Shown: positions 8,841 to 17,662 of the stretch, in pieces
Numbering within the stretch: position 1 is the first letter of the stretch
Layout: each line of letters starts with the position of its first letter
Assembly: GCA_028289605.1 (NCBI GenBank)
Contig: JANQON010000003.1
Span: forward strand, 248,001-312,000
Reading direction: 5' to 3'
DNA: 64,000 nucleotides
Source: Hyphococcus sp.
GTDB taxonomy: Bacteria > Pseudomonadota > Alphaproteobacteria > Caulobacterales > Parvularculaceae
Notes under the pieces: model-generated
Told to the model about the DNA's origin: nothing
What the model saw: the letters and a program-made list of their open reading frames with translations, nothing else
Databases searched by the model: none
Made by a program: the position numbers and the translations under genes

Positions 8841-9200
8841 TCAGCGGTCCAGTTCTCCGAAAAACCCGATCACTTTGACTATCTTGCCCGCGTCGTTGAC
8901 TTCGGTCACGTCGAATCCGGACATCAACAATTTGTCGTTCAAATGAATCGCCCAGTGATACCGGCAGAAATTATTCTGCACGCCGATGTCGCTGGCGCGG
9001 GAATAGACGGCGCCGGGGACCTGGCTTTGAACTTCATCGACCATATTGAGGAACGCGTCGCGCCCGATGATATTGTGATTGGGGTCCACAAAATGGACAT
9101 TATGTTCCAGCGCCGATGCGACCAGCGCGGCCTTTTTCGAGGCGTCGGTCGTGTTCCACGCCGACATCATCTGATCCAGTTTTTCCATATGGGCGGACAT
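8841..9200 (-). CDS. NTF2-like (SnoaL-fold) protein
   Basis: 119 residues from MSAHMEKLDQMMSAWNTTDA, placed at an ATG preceded by GGAGGAG. The open frame extends 33 codons upstream across the operator, which argues against the longer form. It has the cone-fold pattern of the NTF2-like superfamily: an N-terminal helix with W29-like aromatic residues, VHFVDPNHNIIGRDAF, and a terminal beta-strand ending KVIGFFGELDR. Members are small hydrolases, isomerases or binding proteins, so the substrate cannot be inferred. It is divergent from the TetR gene at 9282 across an 80-base spacer holding a palindromic operator, so it is the likely target of that repressor. Confidence 0.75.
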   Translation of the reverse strand: MSAHMEKLDQMMSAWNTTDASKKAALVASALEHNVHFVDPNHNIIGRDAFLNMVDEVQSQVPGAVYSRASDIGVQNNFCRYHWAIHLNDKLLMSGFDVTEVNDAGKIVKVIGFFGELDR

Positions 9201-9227
9201 GGATGGCTCCTCCTGATCTGCTGCATA

Positions 9228-9244
9228 AAACCGACCGTCGGTTT
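9228..9244. promoter_or_regulatory. TetR-type operator between divergent genes
   Basis: AAACCGACCGTCGGTTT is a perfect palindrome with 7-base arms and a 3-base centre. It lies in the 81-base space between the divergent NTF2-like gene and the TetR gene. Position, size and symmetry fit the operator of a TetR dimer that controls both genes. The direct binding claim is inference. Confidence 0.75.
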
Positions 9245-9281
9245 GTTTTACAGAAACGGAACGGTGTTGTAAAGGTCGGTT

Positions 9282-9860
9282 ATGGCGACACAACAACAAC
9301 GCTCTGAAGCGACCAGGGCTTTGCTCTTAAAGGCGTTTCGAGCGGCGTTCCTGAAGCACGGCCTCGATGAGACGACAACGCAATATGTGTTGAAACAGAC
9401 CGGCCTCAGCAAAGGCGCCATGTATCACCATTTCCGCAGCAAGAACGACATTGTCGAAGCGCTTTTTGCGGACGAATCGAGGCGCGCCATCGCGCGCGCA
9501 ATCGACCGGGTGGACAAAAACGCGCCGCCCCTGGAGCAACTCAGAACGGCGTGTCTCGAGTGGACCCAGGAAGTGCGCACGCCAAGCGTTTCCAAAATAC
9601 TGTTTGAGATCGCGCCATCCGCGCTGGGCCCGCAACGGGCCAAGGAGATCGAGAACGCGATTAGTCTGAAGCATATTGAGGCCCTCTTGGATCAGGCCAT
9701 TGCAGCCGGAGACCTCAAATCGCGGGATCCGAAACTCATTGCGGCGTTCTTGAACGCTTTGGTCGCCGAGGCCGCTTTGCATACGCTGCGCACCAGGAAA
9801 GATTCAGCCGAAGCGCTTGGCGACGCGATCGACGGTCTGTTTAATGCGTTTCAACCGTGA
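9282..9860 (+). CDS. TetR/AcrR family transcriptional regulator
   Basis: 192 residues. The N-terminal DNA-binding domain is complete: residues 30-58 read ETTTQYVLKQTGLSKGAMYH followed by HFRSKNDI, the canonical helix-turn-helix with the Tyr-His-His-Phe end. Residues 70-192 form the helical ligand-binding and dimerisation part. The gene is divergent from the NTF2-like gene, and a perfect 17-base palindrome lies between them, so it probably represses itself and that neighbour in response to an unknown ligand. Confidence 0.85.
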   Translation: MATQQQRSEATRALLLKAFRAAFLKHGLDETTTQYVLKQTGLSKGAMYHHFRSKNDIVEALFADESRRAIARAIDRVDKNAPPLEQLRTACLEWTQEVRTPSVSKILFEIAPSALGPQRAKEIENAISLKHIEALLDQAIAAGDLKSRDPKLIAAFLNALVAEAALHTLRTRKDSAEALGDAIDGLFNAFQP

Positions 9861-10041
9861 ACGGATAACGGATTAGCGCCTCAAGTCCTCCCGCCTGCCA
9901 TTCCGCCTCTGATCAGGACGTTTCGAAAAGACGGCTGACGCCAATGCGCCAGGGACGAAAACAGCGTCCGACGCAATCTGCGCCATCCCAAGACTGACCC
10001 CGTGTCGGGATTGGCGGTGGCGGCGGTGTTCCTGTTAGAAT

Positions 10042-10470
10042 TTAGACGCTTTCTTCTCGATAAACCCAGGCGCCCGTAAGCGCGGCGATCGGCGCCTCAA
10101 AAAGCCCCCACGCAATCGACGTCGCCGCCACCGAAAACGTCACAAAGCCGTTTGCCCAAACCGACATCAGGAACAGGGCGTACGCGATAAACCAGAATGT
10201 CATCGCGGCAATGATCGCCGTCTTTGGACCCGGGCCAAATCGAGGCCGGATCGCGGCGTAAATCCATATCAACACAACACCGTACGACAATGTGAGAATG
10301 GCGCCCGCAACATATTGGGCCGTCGACGGCTCCACAATAAGATGACGCGCGCGGAGCGCGGTCCATTGTTCCGATAAGATGAGGCCGTTCAAAACGTACT
10401 CGCCAAAAATAATAACGAAACCAGCGACAGCGCCGCCTAGGAAAACTCGATTGACGTTAATACCGTTCAT
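10042..10470 (-). CDS. four-helix membrane protein
   Basis: 142 residues starting MNGINVNRVFLGGAVAGFVI. This ATG follows GGGAGGGACC, a strong ribosome binding site, and removes a non-hydrophobic 63-codon extension. Four transmembrane helices are predicted, the second pair flanking PRFGPGPKTAIIAAM. No family was named with certainty. It is divergent from the beta-lactamase-fold lipoprotein gene, with about 200 bases between the starts. Function unknown. Confidence 0.65.
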   Translation of the reverse strand: MNGINVNRVFLGGAVAGFVIIFGEYVLNGLILSEQWTALRARHLIVEPSTAQYVAGAILTLSYGVVLIWIYAAIRPRFGPGPKTAIIAAMTFWFIAYALFLMSVWANGFVTFSVAATSIAWGLFEAPIAALTGAWVYREESV

Positions 10471-10674
10471 TCCGGTCCCTCCCAGCGATATGCGAACCGC
10501 GTTCAAGCGCAGCTGATCGGATCGTTTATGGTTATGCGGCGCGCATGCATTGACGTGCGTCAAGCTCGTTGGAGGACAGTCGATTTCATCGGTCTTCCAG
10601 CGTCGCTCGTCCGGATATCGCCGGCGGCGGACGATGCCGATATGTGCTATAAGCCCCACACTAAGGGGAAGCGC

Positions 10675-11868
10675 ATGCTGTTGCCAGGCGTCATCGAATA
10701 TCTCGGAGCCCGGAACTGGGCGGCGGTCGCGATGGCCTGCGCCGCCTTTACTGTTGGTTGCAACTCAGTTGCGCCGTCGCCGCCCGGCGCCGTGCGCGAG
10801 ACGGATCCCATCCTGGGCGACGTCACCCATCGGCCTTCGCAAACCTTTCTCCGCCAGATGGTTCGGGAGGAACGATTTTCGGGCGCCGTGCTGGTTGCGC
10901 GCAATGGCGACGTCATCCATGCGCGCGCTTATGGAATGGCGACGGAAGACGAACCTAATCGTCTGGACACGGTGTTTCATGTCGGCTCCTTGACGAAGCA
11001 ATTCACTGCAGCCGCCATCATGCAGCAGGTCGAGCGCGGCCTGATCGATCTTGAATCCAGCGTCAATTCATATCTGCCGAAATCGTATCGTTCTCCGATT
11101 TGGGATTCGGTTCAGGTTCGCCACCTGCTTTCGCATACAAGCGGCGTTCCGGACTACGCGATAGAGCGCGACTATTACGACATGACCGACGGCTGGCCCA
11201 CGGCCGAAACCGTTCAGGGCATGATCGTTGAGGCGATGTCGACGGATCTCCATTTCGAACCGGGTACGGCGTTTCGCTATTCTAATCTGGGTTACACCTT
11301 GCTGGGCGAGATTTTGGAAGAGACGACTGGGGAGCCGTTTGCGGACTATATCGAGCGAAACCTGCTAGAGCCGATCGGGATGACGCGCTCGCGCATTCAT
11401 GGCTATGACTACGTGGAAACGGCTGGCGAGGCGCGCGGACATCGATGGGACGCCGCTGCCAAAAGATACGTCAAAGACGATAACGCAAGCTTGCCTGTAA
11501 CGGCGCCGGACGGCGGCTTAATCACCACACTGAACGATTTTCAAAAATGGATAGAGACTTATCTTTCGGGTCGTCACCCGCAGCTGTCGGCGGACTCCAC
11601 TGAACGCCTGATGCGACCCGCCATCCCCGCCGGGACGTATGACGCGCCGGGAGAAGGCCTCCGCGGCCCGCCTTCTTACGGCTTCGGCTTGACGCTGAGC
11701 GGCGACCTCCTGATGCATTCGGGATACATCGTCGGGTTCAAGAGTTACTTCATTTACGCGCGCCGTTCGGACCTGCTCATCGTCGTTTTTACAAACAACG
11801 TGACGAATGATCCGGTCAGGATCGCGCAAGGTCTGTTCGCCATTCACGCCCCGACCCAGGTTGAGTGA
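10675..11868 (+). CDS. serine hydrolase, class C beta-lactamase/DD-peptidase fold, lipoprotein
   Basis: 397 residues from an ATG after AAGGGGAAGCGC, giving a lipoprotein signal with lipobox FTVGC. The three catalytic motifs of the beta-lactamase-related (PF00144) fold are visible: Ser105-Leu-Thr-Lys108, Tyr202-Ser-Asn204 and His348-Ser-Gly350 (the KTG equivalent). The opening [20 protein letters not shown] is typical of the family. Members include AmpC-type beta-lactamases, D-aminopeptidases and esterases; lipoprotein anchoring and the HSG triad favour an esterase or peptidase over a true beta-lactamase, but the substrate cannot be told. It is convergent with the molybdenum hydroxylase genes, 10 bases apart. 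Confidence 0.85.
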   Translation: MLLPGVIEYLGARNWAAVAMACAAFTVGCNSVAPSPPGAVRETDPILGDVTHRPSQTFLRQMVREERFSGAVLVARNGDVIHARAYGMATEDEPNRLDTVFHVGSLTKQFTAAAIMQQVERGLIDLESSVNSYLPKSYRSPIWDSVQVRHLLSHTSGVPDYAIERDYYDMTDGWPTAETVQGMIVEAMSTDLHFEPGTAFRYSNLGYTLLGEILEETTGEPFADYIERNLLEPIGMTRSRIHGYDYVETAGEARGHRWDAAAKRYVKDDNASLPVTAPDGGLITTLNDFQKWIETYLSGRHPQLSADSTERLMRPAIPAGTYDAPGEGLRGPPSYGFGLTLSGDLLMHSGYIVGFKSYFIYARRSDLLIVVFTNNVTNDPVRIAQGLFAIHAPTQVE

Positions 11869-11878
11869 CGCGCCGGCG

Positions 11879-13984
11879 CTACGCCTCGCTTAACGGCAAT
11901 CGGCGCATGCGCCGTCCTGTTGCGGCAAAGATCGCATTGGCGACCGCCGGGGCGACCGGGGGCACGCCCGGTTCGCCGACGCCGCCGATGGGCGCGCCGG
12001 TGTTCACGATCTCAACGTCGATCTCCGGCGTCTCGTCGATGCGCAGGATCGGATAGGCGTCGAAGTTCGACTGTTCCGCGCGTCCGTCGCGAAGCGTGAC
12101 CTGGCAGCGCAAGGCGGGGCCCAGCGCGTCGATGACGGAGCCGGTCATCTGCGCTTCGACCTGACCGGGGTTGATCGCTTCGCCGCAATCAAGGGCAAGC
12201 CAGACGCGCCGAACAATGGGCCGGCCGTCGACCATCTCAACTTCGGCCACCTGGGCGCAGCGCGAGGCGTAACTCTCAACAATCGCAACGCCGCGGCCCC
12301 AATTCGGTCCCGGCAACGGCGCGCCCCAACCGGAGCGGCGTTCAACGGATTCCAGAACCGCGAGGTGGGAGGGGTGATCGGCGAGCCGCGCTTTCCTGAA
12401 AGCGAGCGGGTCCTGTCCCGCCGCTTGCGCCAGTTCATCGATAAAAGCCTCGAGGAAGAAACCGTTCTGGCTGCTGGAAACCGCCCGCCACGGGCAGGTC
12501 GACGGCGGCACCGCGACTTCGTGATGGTCGAGCCGATAGTCGCCGGGCGCATATTTTTGGTCGGCGAATACGGCGTGCGAAAAGAAGTCGAGACCGTCGC
12601 GAATGGTGACATGCGCGTATTCGCGCCCCATCATCGGTCCGGAGAGCCGCGCATGCATGGCGGAAATGTTTCCATCGGCGTCAAGCGACGCGCGCAATCG
12701 CGCGGCCATGACCGGCCTGTACTGGCCCTGTTGCACGTCGTCCTCGCGGGCCCAGATCACATTCACCGGCCGGCCTCCGGCGGCGCGCGAGGCGATCACC
12801 GCCTGTACGGCGACCTCGCCGTGGGTTTTCCGGCCGAAGCCGCCGCCAAGGTAAGTGGTGTTGATGAAGATGCGTTCGGCGGGAAAGCCCGTCGCCTCTT
12901 CCAGCGCGATGCGAACGACATCGTGCCCTTGCGTCGACATCCAAACTTCGCAGCGCGCATCGCTGATCTGTGCGGCGCAGGTGATCGGCTCCATCGACAC
13001 ATGGGTCAGGAACGGCACTTCGTAATCCGCTTCCACGATGCGGTCGGCGCCGGCGAGAGCTGCCGCGGCGTCCCCGCGGCTGACGGCGGCGGGGGCGTCA
13101 TCGACTTCTAGGCCAACGCGAAGCGCGCGCGAGATGTCCGCGCTTGACGTCGTGTCATGCGGCGTCGGGCGCCAGGAGATGTCCAGCCCGTCGGCGAGCT
13201 TTTTCGCTTTCCACCAACTCTCGGCCACGACAACGGCGCCGCCGGGCACTTCGGCCACGGCGACAGCGCCCGGAGCGGAGTCCGGATCGAAACGCTCGAC
13301 CTCGGCGCCGTAAACGGGAGACAGGCGGACCGCGCCGTAGAGCATATCCGGTAACCGCACGTCGATCCCGTAGATCGCGCTGCCGTCGGTTTTGGCAGGC
13401 GTGTCGACGCGGGCGGTCGCGGCGCCGACATGGCGGCGGGTTTCCGGCGCCCGCAATGTTGGCTCCTCCGGCAGCGGCAACAGGGCCGCGTCATCGACAA
13501 GATCTTCAAACGCGGCGCGGCGATCGCTTGCCGGATCGATCACCAGGCCGTCCTCGACCTGAAGCGTTTCCGGCGCAACGTCCCAGCGGTTCGCCGCGGC
13601 TTGCGTCAAAACCATGCGCGCCTGCGCCGCGGCGCGCCGCAACGGTTCGATCCAGCCGCGAATGCCGTAGCTGCCGACGCTGCGCATTTGGCCGAAGAAG
13701 AGCCGGTATTCCGGCGCCGGTTGCGTCGGCACGGTTAAGGCGATGCGATTGATCGCGACGCCAAGTTCATCGGCGATGATGGCGGCGTAGCCGGTATGGG
13801 TGCCTTGTCCCATCTCGGACGTCGGCGAAATTATCGTAACCGCGCCGTCGGGCTCGATGCGGAGATAAGCGTTCAGGGTTTGCGCCTCAGCGGCGCCCTT
13901 CGGCGCGCAGGAGACGACAATGGGGACGATCAGGACGGCGGTCGAACCGGCCAGAAATCCGCGGCGGGAAATGGGCATGGTCAT
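11879..13984 (-). CDS. molybdenum hydroxylase large subunit (xanthine dehydrogenase/IorB family), Tat-exported
   Basis: 701 residues. The N-terminus carries a twin-arginine signal, SRRGFLAG at residues 6-13, followed by a hydrophobic stretch ending near VVSCAP. The protein then shows two aldehyde/xanthine dehydrogenase molybdopterin-binding halves: [15 protein letters not shown] (cofactor loop), [11 protein letters not shown], and near the C-terminus [18 protein letters not shown] with the conserved catalytic Glu. This is the isoquinoline 1-oxidoreductase beta-like branch, which hydroxylates aromatic heterocycles or aldehydes in the periplasm. The start follows GGAG, and the small subunit ends 11 bases upstream. 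No FAD subunit is present, typical of this two-subunit type. Substrate unknown. Confidence 0.9.
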   Translation of the reverse strand: MTMPISRRGFLAGSTAVLIVPIVVSCAPKGAAEAQTLNAYLRIEPDGAVTIISPTSEMGQGTHTGYAAIIADELGVAINRIALTVPTQPAPEYRLFFGQMRSVGSYGIRGWIEPLRRAAAQARMVLTQAAANRWDVAPETLQVEDGLVIDPASDRRAAFEDLVDDAALLPLPEEPTLRAPETRRHVGAATARVDTPAKTDGSAIYGIDVRLPDMLYGAVRLSPVYGAEVERFDPDSAPGAVAVAEVPGGAVVVAESWWKAKKLADGLDISWRPTPHDTTSSADISRALRVGLEVDDAPAAVSRGDAAAALAGADRIVEADYEVPFLTHVSMEPITCAAQISDARCEVWMSTQGHDVVRIALEEATGFPAERIFINTTYLGGGFGRKTHGEVAVQAVIASRAAGGRPVNVIWAREDDVQQGQYRPVMAARLRASLDADGNISAMHARLSGPMMGREYAHVTIRDGLDFFSHAVFADQKYAPGDYRLDHHEVAVPPSTCPWRAVSSSQNGFFLEAFIDELAQAAGQDPLAFRKARLADHPSHLAVLESVERRSGWGAPLPGPNWGRGVAIVESYASRCAQVAEVEMVDGRPIVRRVWLALDCGEAINPGQVEAQMTGSVIDALGPALRCQVTLRDGRAEQSNFDAYPILRIDETPEIDVEIVNTGAPIGGVGEPGVPPVAPAVANAIFAATGRRMRRLPLSEA

Positions 13985-13995
13985 GGCGGTCTCCG

Positions 13996-14460
13996 TCACC
14001 CTGCGCGGGCGAGTTCGGCGGCGCGTTTGATCGCCGCGCGGATCCGCGGATAGGTGCCGCAGCGGCAGAGGACGCCGCGCATGGCCGCATCGATGTCGGC
14101 GTCGCTGGGGTCCGGCGTGTCCGCCAGCAGCGCCGCCGCGGTCATGATCTGGCCGGACTGGCAATAACCGCATTGAGGAACGTCGAGATCCGCCCATGCG
14201 CGCTGCACGGGATGACTGCGATCGGGCGAAAGCCCCTCTATGGTTTCAATCGCCGCGCCCTCCGCCGCCGAAACCGGCGTCACGCAGGACCGGATCGGCG
14301 CGCCGTCGAACCACACGGTGCAGGCGCCGCATTGCGCGATCCCGCAGCCGTATTTCGTGCCGGTTTTGCCAAGTTCGTCTCGAAGAACCCATAGGAGCGG
14401 CGTCTCATCGTCGGATTCCGAGGCGACCGCCTCGCCGTTTAGAGTGAAGTTTGTGGTCAA
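13996..14460 (-). CDS. molybdenum hydroxylase [2Fe-2S] small subunit (IorA-like)
   Basis: 154 residues. The plant-type ferredoxin cluster ligands are Cys39, Cys44, Cys47 and Cys59 ([11 protein letters not shown]...SC). The second cluster ligands are Cys97, Cys100, Cys132 and Cys134 (CGYCQSGQ and [10 protein letters not shown]). This matches the small subunit of aldehyde dehydrogenase/isoquinoline 1-oxidoreductase type enzymes and passes electrons from the molybdenum site to an external acceptor, often a cytochrome c. It is first in the operon, and the large subunit follows 11 bases later. It has no Tat signal of its own, so it would be co-exported with the large subunit. Confidence 0.92.
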   Translation of the reverse strand: MTTNFTLNGEAVASESDDETPLLWVLRDELGKTGTKYGCGIAQCGACTVWFDGAPIRSCVTPVSAAEGAAIETIEGLSPDRSHPVQRAWADLDVPQCGYCQSGQIMTAAALLADTPDPSDADIDAAMRGVLCRCGTYPRIRAAIKRAAELARAG

Positions 14461-14700
14461 CTGCTAACCTCCGCTTCCTGGTTGGGCGTCGGACGCAATG
14501 CGTCCATGTCAGCCTGCAATGGTCGTTGTCGTTGATACGATCCTGCGACGTTTCTGGACTATAAAGCGGCGCCGCGGCAATAATCGTCTTTAAAAATTCA
14601 CAATCGAAAAAAACTTAGGCCGCTTGCCCTGCGAGACCGCATTTCGAAGGCGCCCGCTCGAGAACGCATGACCGCCGTCAGATTCCCGGCGCAGAGACGT

Positions 14701-15486
14701 TCAGCGGCGGGGCGAAGGATCGCTGGCGATCTCGGCGCCCTTGCTTTCCAGAGCGGCGGCGACGTTATCGCGCAACTCATGTGTTTGCGTGACAATGCTA
14801 GCGATAATCTTCCTGGTTGTTTTGTGATGAGCGATGTTGAAGTTCAGCGCACGGGAGAGTTCCGTATCCGCGTCGAGACTGGCGGCGATTTCAACCAAAT
14901 CTGATTGCGCCTGACCGGGAGCCGGGCATGCGACATATGTTTCGAAGTCGGCGAGGCAAGCCGGGGACGTTAGATAGTCCTGCAGCTCATAGGGAATGAC
15001 TCCCCTTACCATTTTTCGAAACGGCGGCTCGCTTTCCAGGACGGGAAGTGCGGCATTGCGTGAATAGTGTTCAACCAGCCTTGCGCGCAGGCCCTCATCA
15101 GCAATTAGCGTCAGGCGACCGGAACTCACCATATCCGTAAAGGTCGCGGTTCGAACTTCCGGCGGCGTGATCGAGCTTATCACATATTGCGCGCGAATGG
15201 TCTTCCACGCGCCGGCGTCGTCTGTCGGACGCGCGACCGCGTTCGGAACTTCGGCAAGCTGTTGATCAATCAAGCGCAACCGGACAGCGTACATATCCAA
15301 GGTCGCTGATAGATCTTCGTGGTAACGCTTCAGATAGCTGATTTCCGCCGCCCGTTCGCCGCGCGCGTCATTCCAGTTGCCGAGCTGAATTCCCATAAAA
15401 ACGCCGACGACAACGATGACAAAGTCAATTCCGATGGCCGTCCAGTTCTGCGTCTGGACGTGCTCAATGGCGCGGCGAAGTAGCAC
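14701..15486 (-). CDS. DUF6090-like membrane-anchored protein (paralogue of the gene at 7139)
   Basis: 261 residues opening MLLRRAIEHVQTQNWTAIGI, then one transmembrane helix (DFVIVVVGVFMGIQLGNW), then a long helical periplasmic domain. The opening and helix align directly with the protein at 7139-7867 (MLLRR..HV..QNW..G.DF.IVV.GV...Q..NW); the remainder is more diverged, with an extra C-terminal helix. The shared architecture supports a DUF6090 family pair. Function unknown; it may act as a membrane-tethered scaffold. It stands alone, with a 240-base gap downstream. Confidence 0.7.
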   Translation of the reverse strand: MLLRRAIEHVQTQNWTAIGIDFVIVVVGVFMGIQLGNWNDARGERAAEISYLKRYHEDLSATLDMYAVRLRLIDQQLAEVPNAVARPTDDAGAWKTIRAQYVISSITPPEVRTATFTDMVSSGRLTLIADEGLRARLVEHYSRNAALPVLESEPPFRKMVRGVIPYELQDYLTSPACLADFETYVACPAPGQAQSDLVEIAASLDADTELSRALNFNIAHHKTTRKIIASIVTQTHELRDNVAAALESKGAEIASDPSPRR

Positions 15487-15686
15487 GTGAATTCCCCTTT
15501 TGGCCTTGAGCGCAATGGTAGAGGTCTTTGAATTTCAAATTAAGGGCTTGGGCCAATTTGGTCTGTCCGTCGGTCCAGCGTCCGCTTTCGTTCAGCGCGC
15601 CGCCTACCTTCGCCGCCGCCTGTCGCGGCGTTCACTATTGAAACCGAGACGTCCTCGACCATATCGCTCCAAACGCTTGAGCGGCT

Positions 15687-16670
15687 ATGAGGTTTGACGG
15701 GCATATGGGTTTGACGAGAGATCGATTTGCATTCGAGCTCTTTGGAGCGCGTCACATCGCCGAGCTGCACATCAAGGGCGACGACTGGATCTATTCTCTT
15801 TATCGCGCCGGCGAGTTGATTCACCGTGAAACGCGCCAGCCCGCCATGACGGACTTCTATACCCCTCATGTCGTCGAGGCGGCGACCGATCAGGGGACAG
15901 TCGCGCTAACCTTTGGCTTCATCGGCGTGCTCAAGACGGCGTTGGAGGTCCGCGAAGAGGGGAAACTTCTCTGGCGGTCCTCGACCAAGCCCTTCACGAC
16001 GCCCCGCACAGCCCAGCGGGTCCTGCAATGGGTCGCCAGCTCGGACGAGACGGCGTCGACGCCGGAAGCCGCTGAACAGCGGCGCCGGGAAGAAGACATG
16101 CGATCGCTCCGCCCGGCGATTGCGGTCGACATCGCCTTCGGCGTGGTCTTCTTCTTCACGGCGCGCGAATACGGCCTGGTGACGGCGGCCGTGACGGGGG
16201 CGTGTCTGACGTTCCTACTCGTTATTGTCGACCGGTTCGTGAAAGCGGATCTAACAGGCGGCTTCGCTGTATTCGGGGCGGTGATGGCCCTCATCAGCGC
16301 CGGCTTCGCCGTCGCGTTTCAGGACGATCTGGCGGTCAAGCTGCGCGGCTCCTTTATGGGCGTTGTGACCGCCGTCCTGACCCTGATCGATGCGGCCAAT
16401 GACGGCCGCTATCTGGGCGCCAGGTTCGCCCGGTATTTCGCAGGCTTCGGAAGGCTTAATCCGCGGAAGGCGAGCCTGGCGGTGGCCGCCTCTGCCGCGG
16501 TGATCGTCGCCATCGACACGCCGCTCGCTTTCATTCTCACCACCGATCAGTGGATTTGGTACAACGCGTTTCTCGACAGCCTGATCTCTATTCCGATCGT
16601 CATCGCCGCCATGTGGTTCGCGCGAGAGCGGCGGTCGCCGGGCGCCGAGACCGACGCTGGAAAGGCGTAG
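15687..16670 (+). CDS. septation protein A (IspZ/YciB)-like membrane protein with N-terminal soluble domain
   Basis: 327 residues. Residues 1 to about 135 are soluble and beta-rich (GARHIAELHIKGDDWIYSLY...). The rest forms six or so transmembrane helices with the IspZ/YciB pattern: FGVVFFFTAREYGLVTAAV, then KADLTGGFAVFGAVMALISA, a loop with FQDDLAVKLRGSFMG, and GRYLGARFARYFAGFG. Standard IspZ is about 180-200 residues and lacks the N-terminal domain, so this is an extended form. IspZ affects envelope structure and septation, but its biochemical role is unsettled. The assignment rests on the motif pattern and is moderate. It is convergent with the NTF2-like gene, 2 bases apart. Confidence 0.6.
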   Translation: MRFDGHMGLTRDRFAFELFGARHIAELHIKGDDWIYSLYRAGELIHRETRQPAMTDFYTPHVVEAATDQGTVALTFGFIGVLKTALEVREEGKLLWRSSTKPFTTPRTAQRVLQWVASSDETASTPEAAEQRRREEDMRSLRPAIAVDIAFGVVFFFTAREYGLVTAAVTGACLTFLLVIVDRFVKADLTGGFAVFGAVMALISAGFAVAFQDDLAVKLRGSFMGVVTAVLTLIDAANDGRYLGARFARYFAGFGRLNPRKASLAVAASAAVIVAIDTPLAFILTTDQWIWYNAFLDSLISIPIVIAAMWFARERRSPGAETDAGKA

Positions 16671-16672
16671 CC

Positions 16673-17602
16673 TCAGTCGCCAAGGCCGAACGCGCGCTCA
16701 AACTCGCGCGGATCGAAATACTCCCGATAAAGCGTAATCTTTCCGTTCTCCACATGCAACAGGCCGCCATAGGTTTGACGATAGGTTCGGCCTGTCGGCG
16801 TGACGTCGACCGCGCCTGTAAACTCCACATACACCGTCTGCGGATCAATCATGGGAAAAAAGACAATCCCGTCCGTGAACTTGGCGGCGCCGGAAACGTC
16901 TGGCCATCCCGCGTAATGTGCGATGAGATTGTCTTTGCCGACAACCTGATTGGCCCAGCCTTCTGGTACATAGGGCATGTCCTGCACCGCATCGTCGGCC
17001 CAGACGCCGTTGACTTTCTTCATGTCTTTGTCTTCCAGCCCGGTCAGGAAATCGAGCACCGCCTGGCGCGTCTGTGAGCGCTGCAGATAGGGGACGGGAT
17101 CGGCGGCCGCTGCTTCGATCGCCGGGCCAAAGACGTCGCGCGAGCCGGTTTCGTCTTCAAGCGTGAAAGTCATGGAGGAGATTTTCCAGCCTTCCGCTTC
17201 GCGAGCGAACGCGTAGTGATACCGGCCGTCGACCCGCCAATAGGCCTCGCCAATCCAGTGGCCGGCTGACACATTGGCCGAAGCCTCGGCGCGGTCGCCC
17301 TCCACACGGACGTTGATGTCTGAAAGCGCATGGCGGGTTTGATCAAAGCCCGGCAACACGCCGGCCCATTCGCGCATCAGCGCTTGCGGGCTTTTGGTCT
17401 CGGCGGGCGCGCCCGACAAAGATGAATAGTCAACGAGCACTTCGGCGGCGTAGAGGTTTTCCAAAGCGTCAAATTCATGCCGGTCTGCCAGGACGGCGAC
17501 GCTTTCAACGATGGTTTCGATCGCCGCTTCGTCGGCGGATGCGGCGACGGCGTTTGCGGCGAGGGCGACGGACATAACGATAGCTCCGATTGTGCGGTTC
17601 AT
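16673..17602 (-). CDS. secreted protein with two tandem NTF2-like (SnoaL) domains
   Basis: 309 residues with a signal peptide (MNRTIGAIVMSVALAANAVA). Residues 25-150 form one NTF2-like domain (IETIVESVAVLADRHEFDAL... with an aromatic WRVDGRYHYAFA strand). Residues 170-305 form a second (LDFLTGLEDKDMKKVNGVWA ... YGGLLHVENGKITLYREYFD). Such tandem forms are often periplasmic binding or isomerase proteins of unknown substrate. It follows the alpha/beta hydrolase gene by 60 bases on the same strand, and an AraC gene is divergent upstream, so the two form a regulated operon. Confidence 0.75.
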   Translation of the reverse strand: MNRTIGAIVMSVALAANAVAASADEAAIETIVESVAVLADRHEFDALENLYAAEVLVDYSSLSGAPAETKSPQALMREWAGVLPGFDQTRHALSDINVRVEGDRAEASANVSAGHWIGEAYWRVDGRYHYAFAREAEGWKISSMTFTLEDETGSRDVFGPAIEAAAADPVPYLQRSQTRQAVLDFLTGLEDKDMKKVNGVWADDAVQDMPYVPEGWANQVVGKDNLIAHYAGWPDVSGAAKFTDGIVFFPMIDPQTVYVEFTGAVDVTPTGRTYRQTYGGLLHVENGKITLYREYFDPREFERAFGLGD

Positions 17603-17662
17603 GGGATTAGGTTCCTCAGTTTGGGGAAACCCCGGCGGCGACGGCGCCGCCGGGAGGATTGT

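Noticed and set aside
10675-11868. Calling the beta-lactamase-fold lipoprotein an antibiotic resistance gene
   Set aside because: The fold is shared with esterases and peptidases, and the HSG motif plus lipoprotein anchoring give no specific support for beta-lactam hydrolysis.
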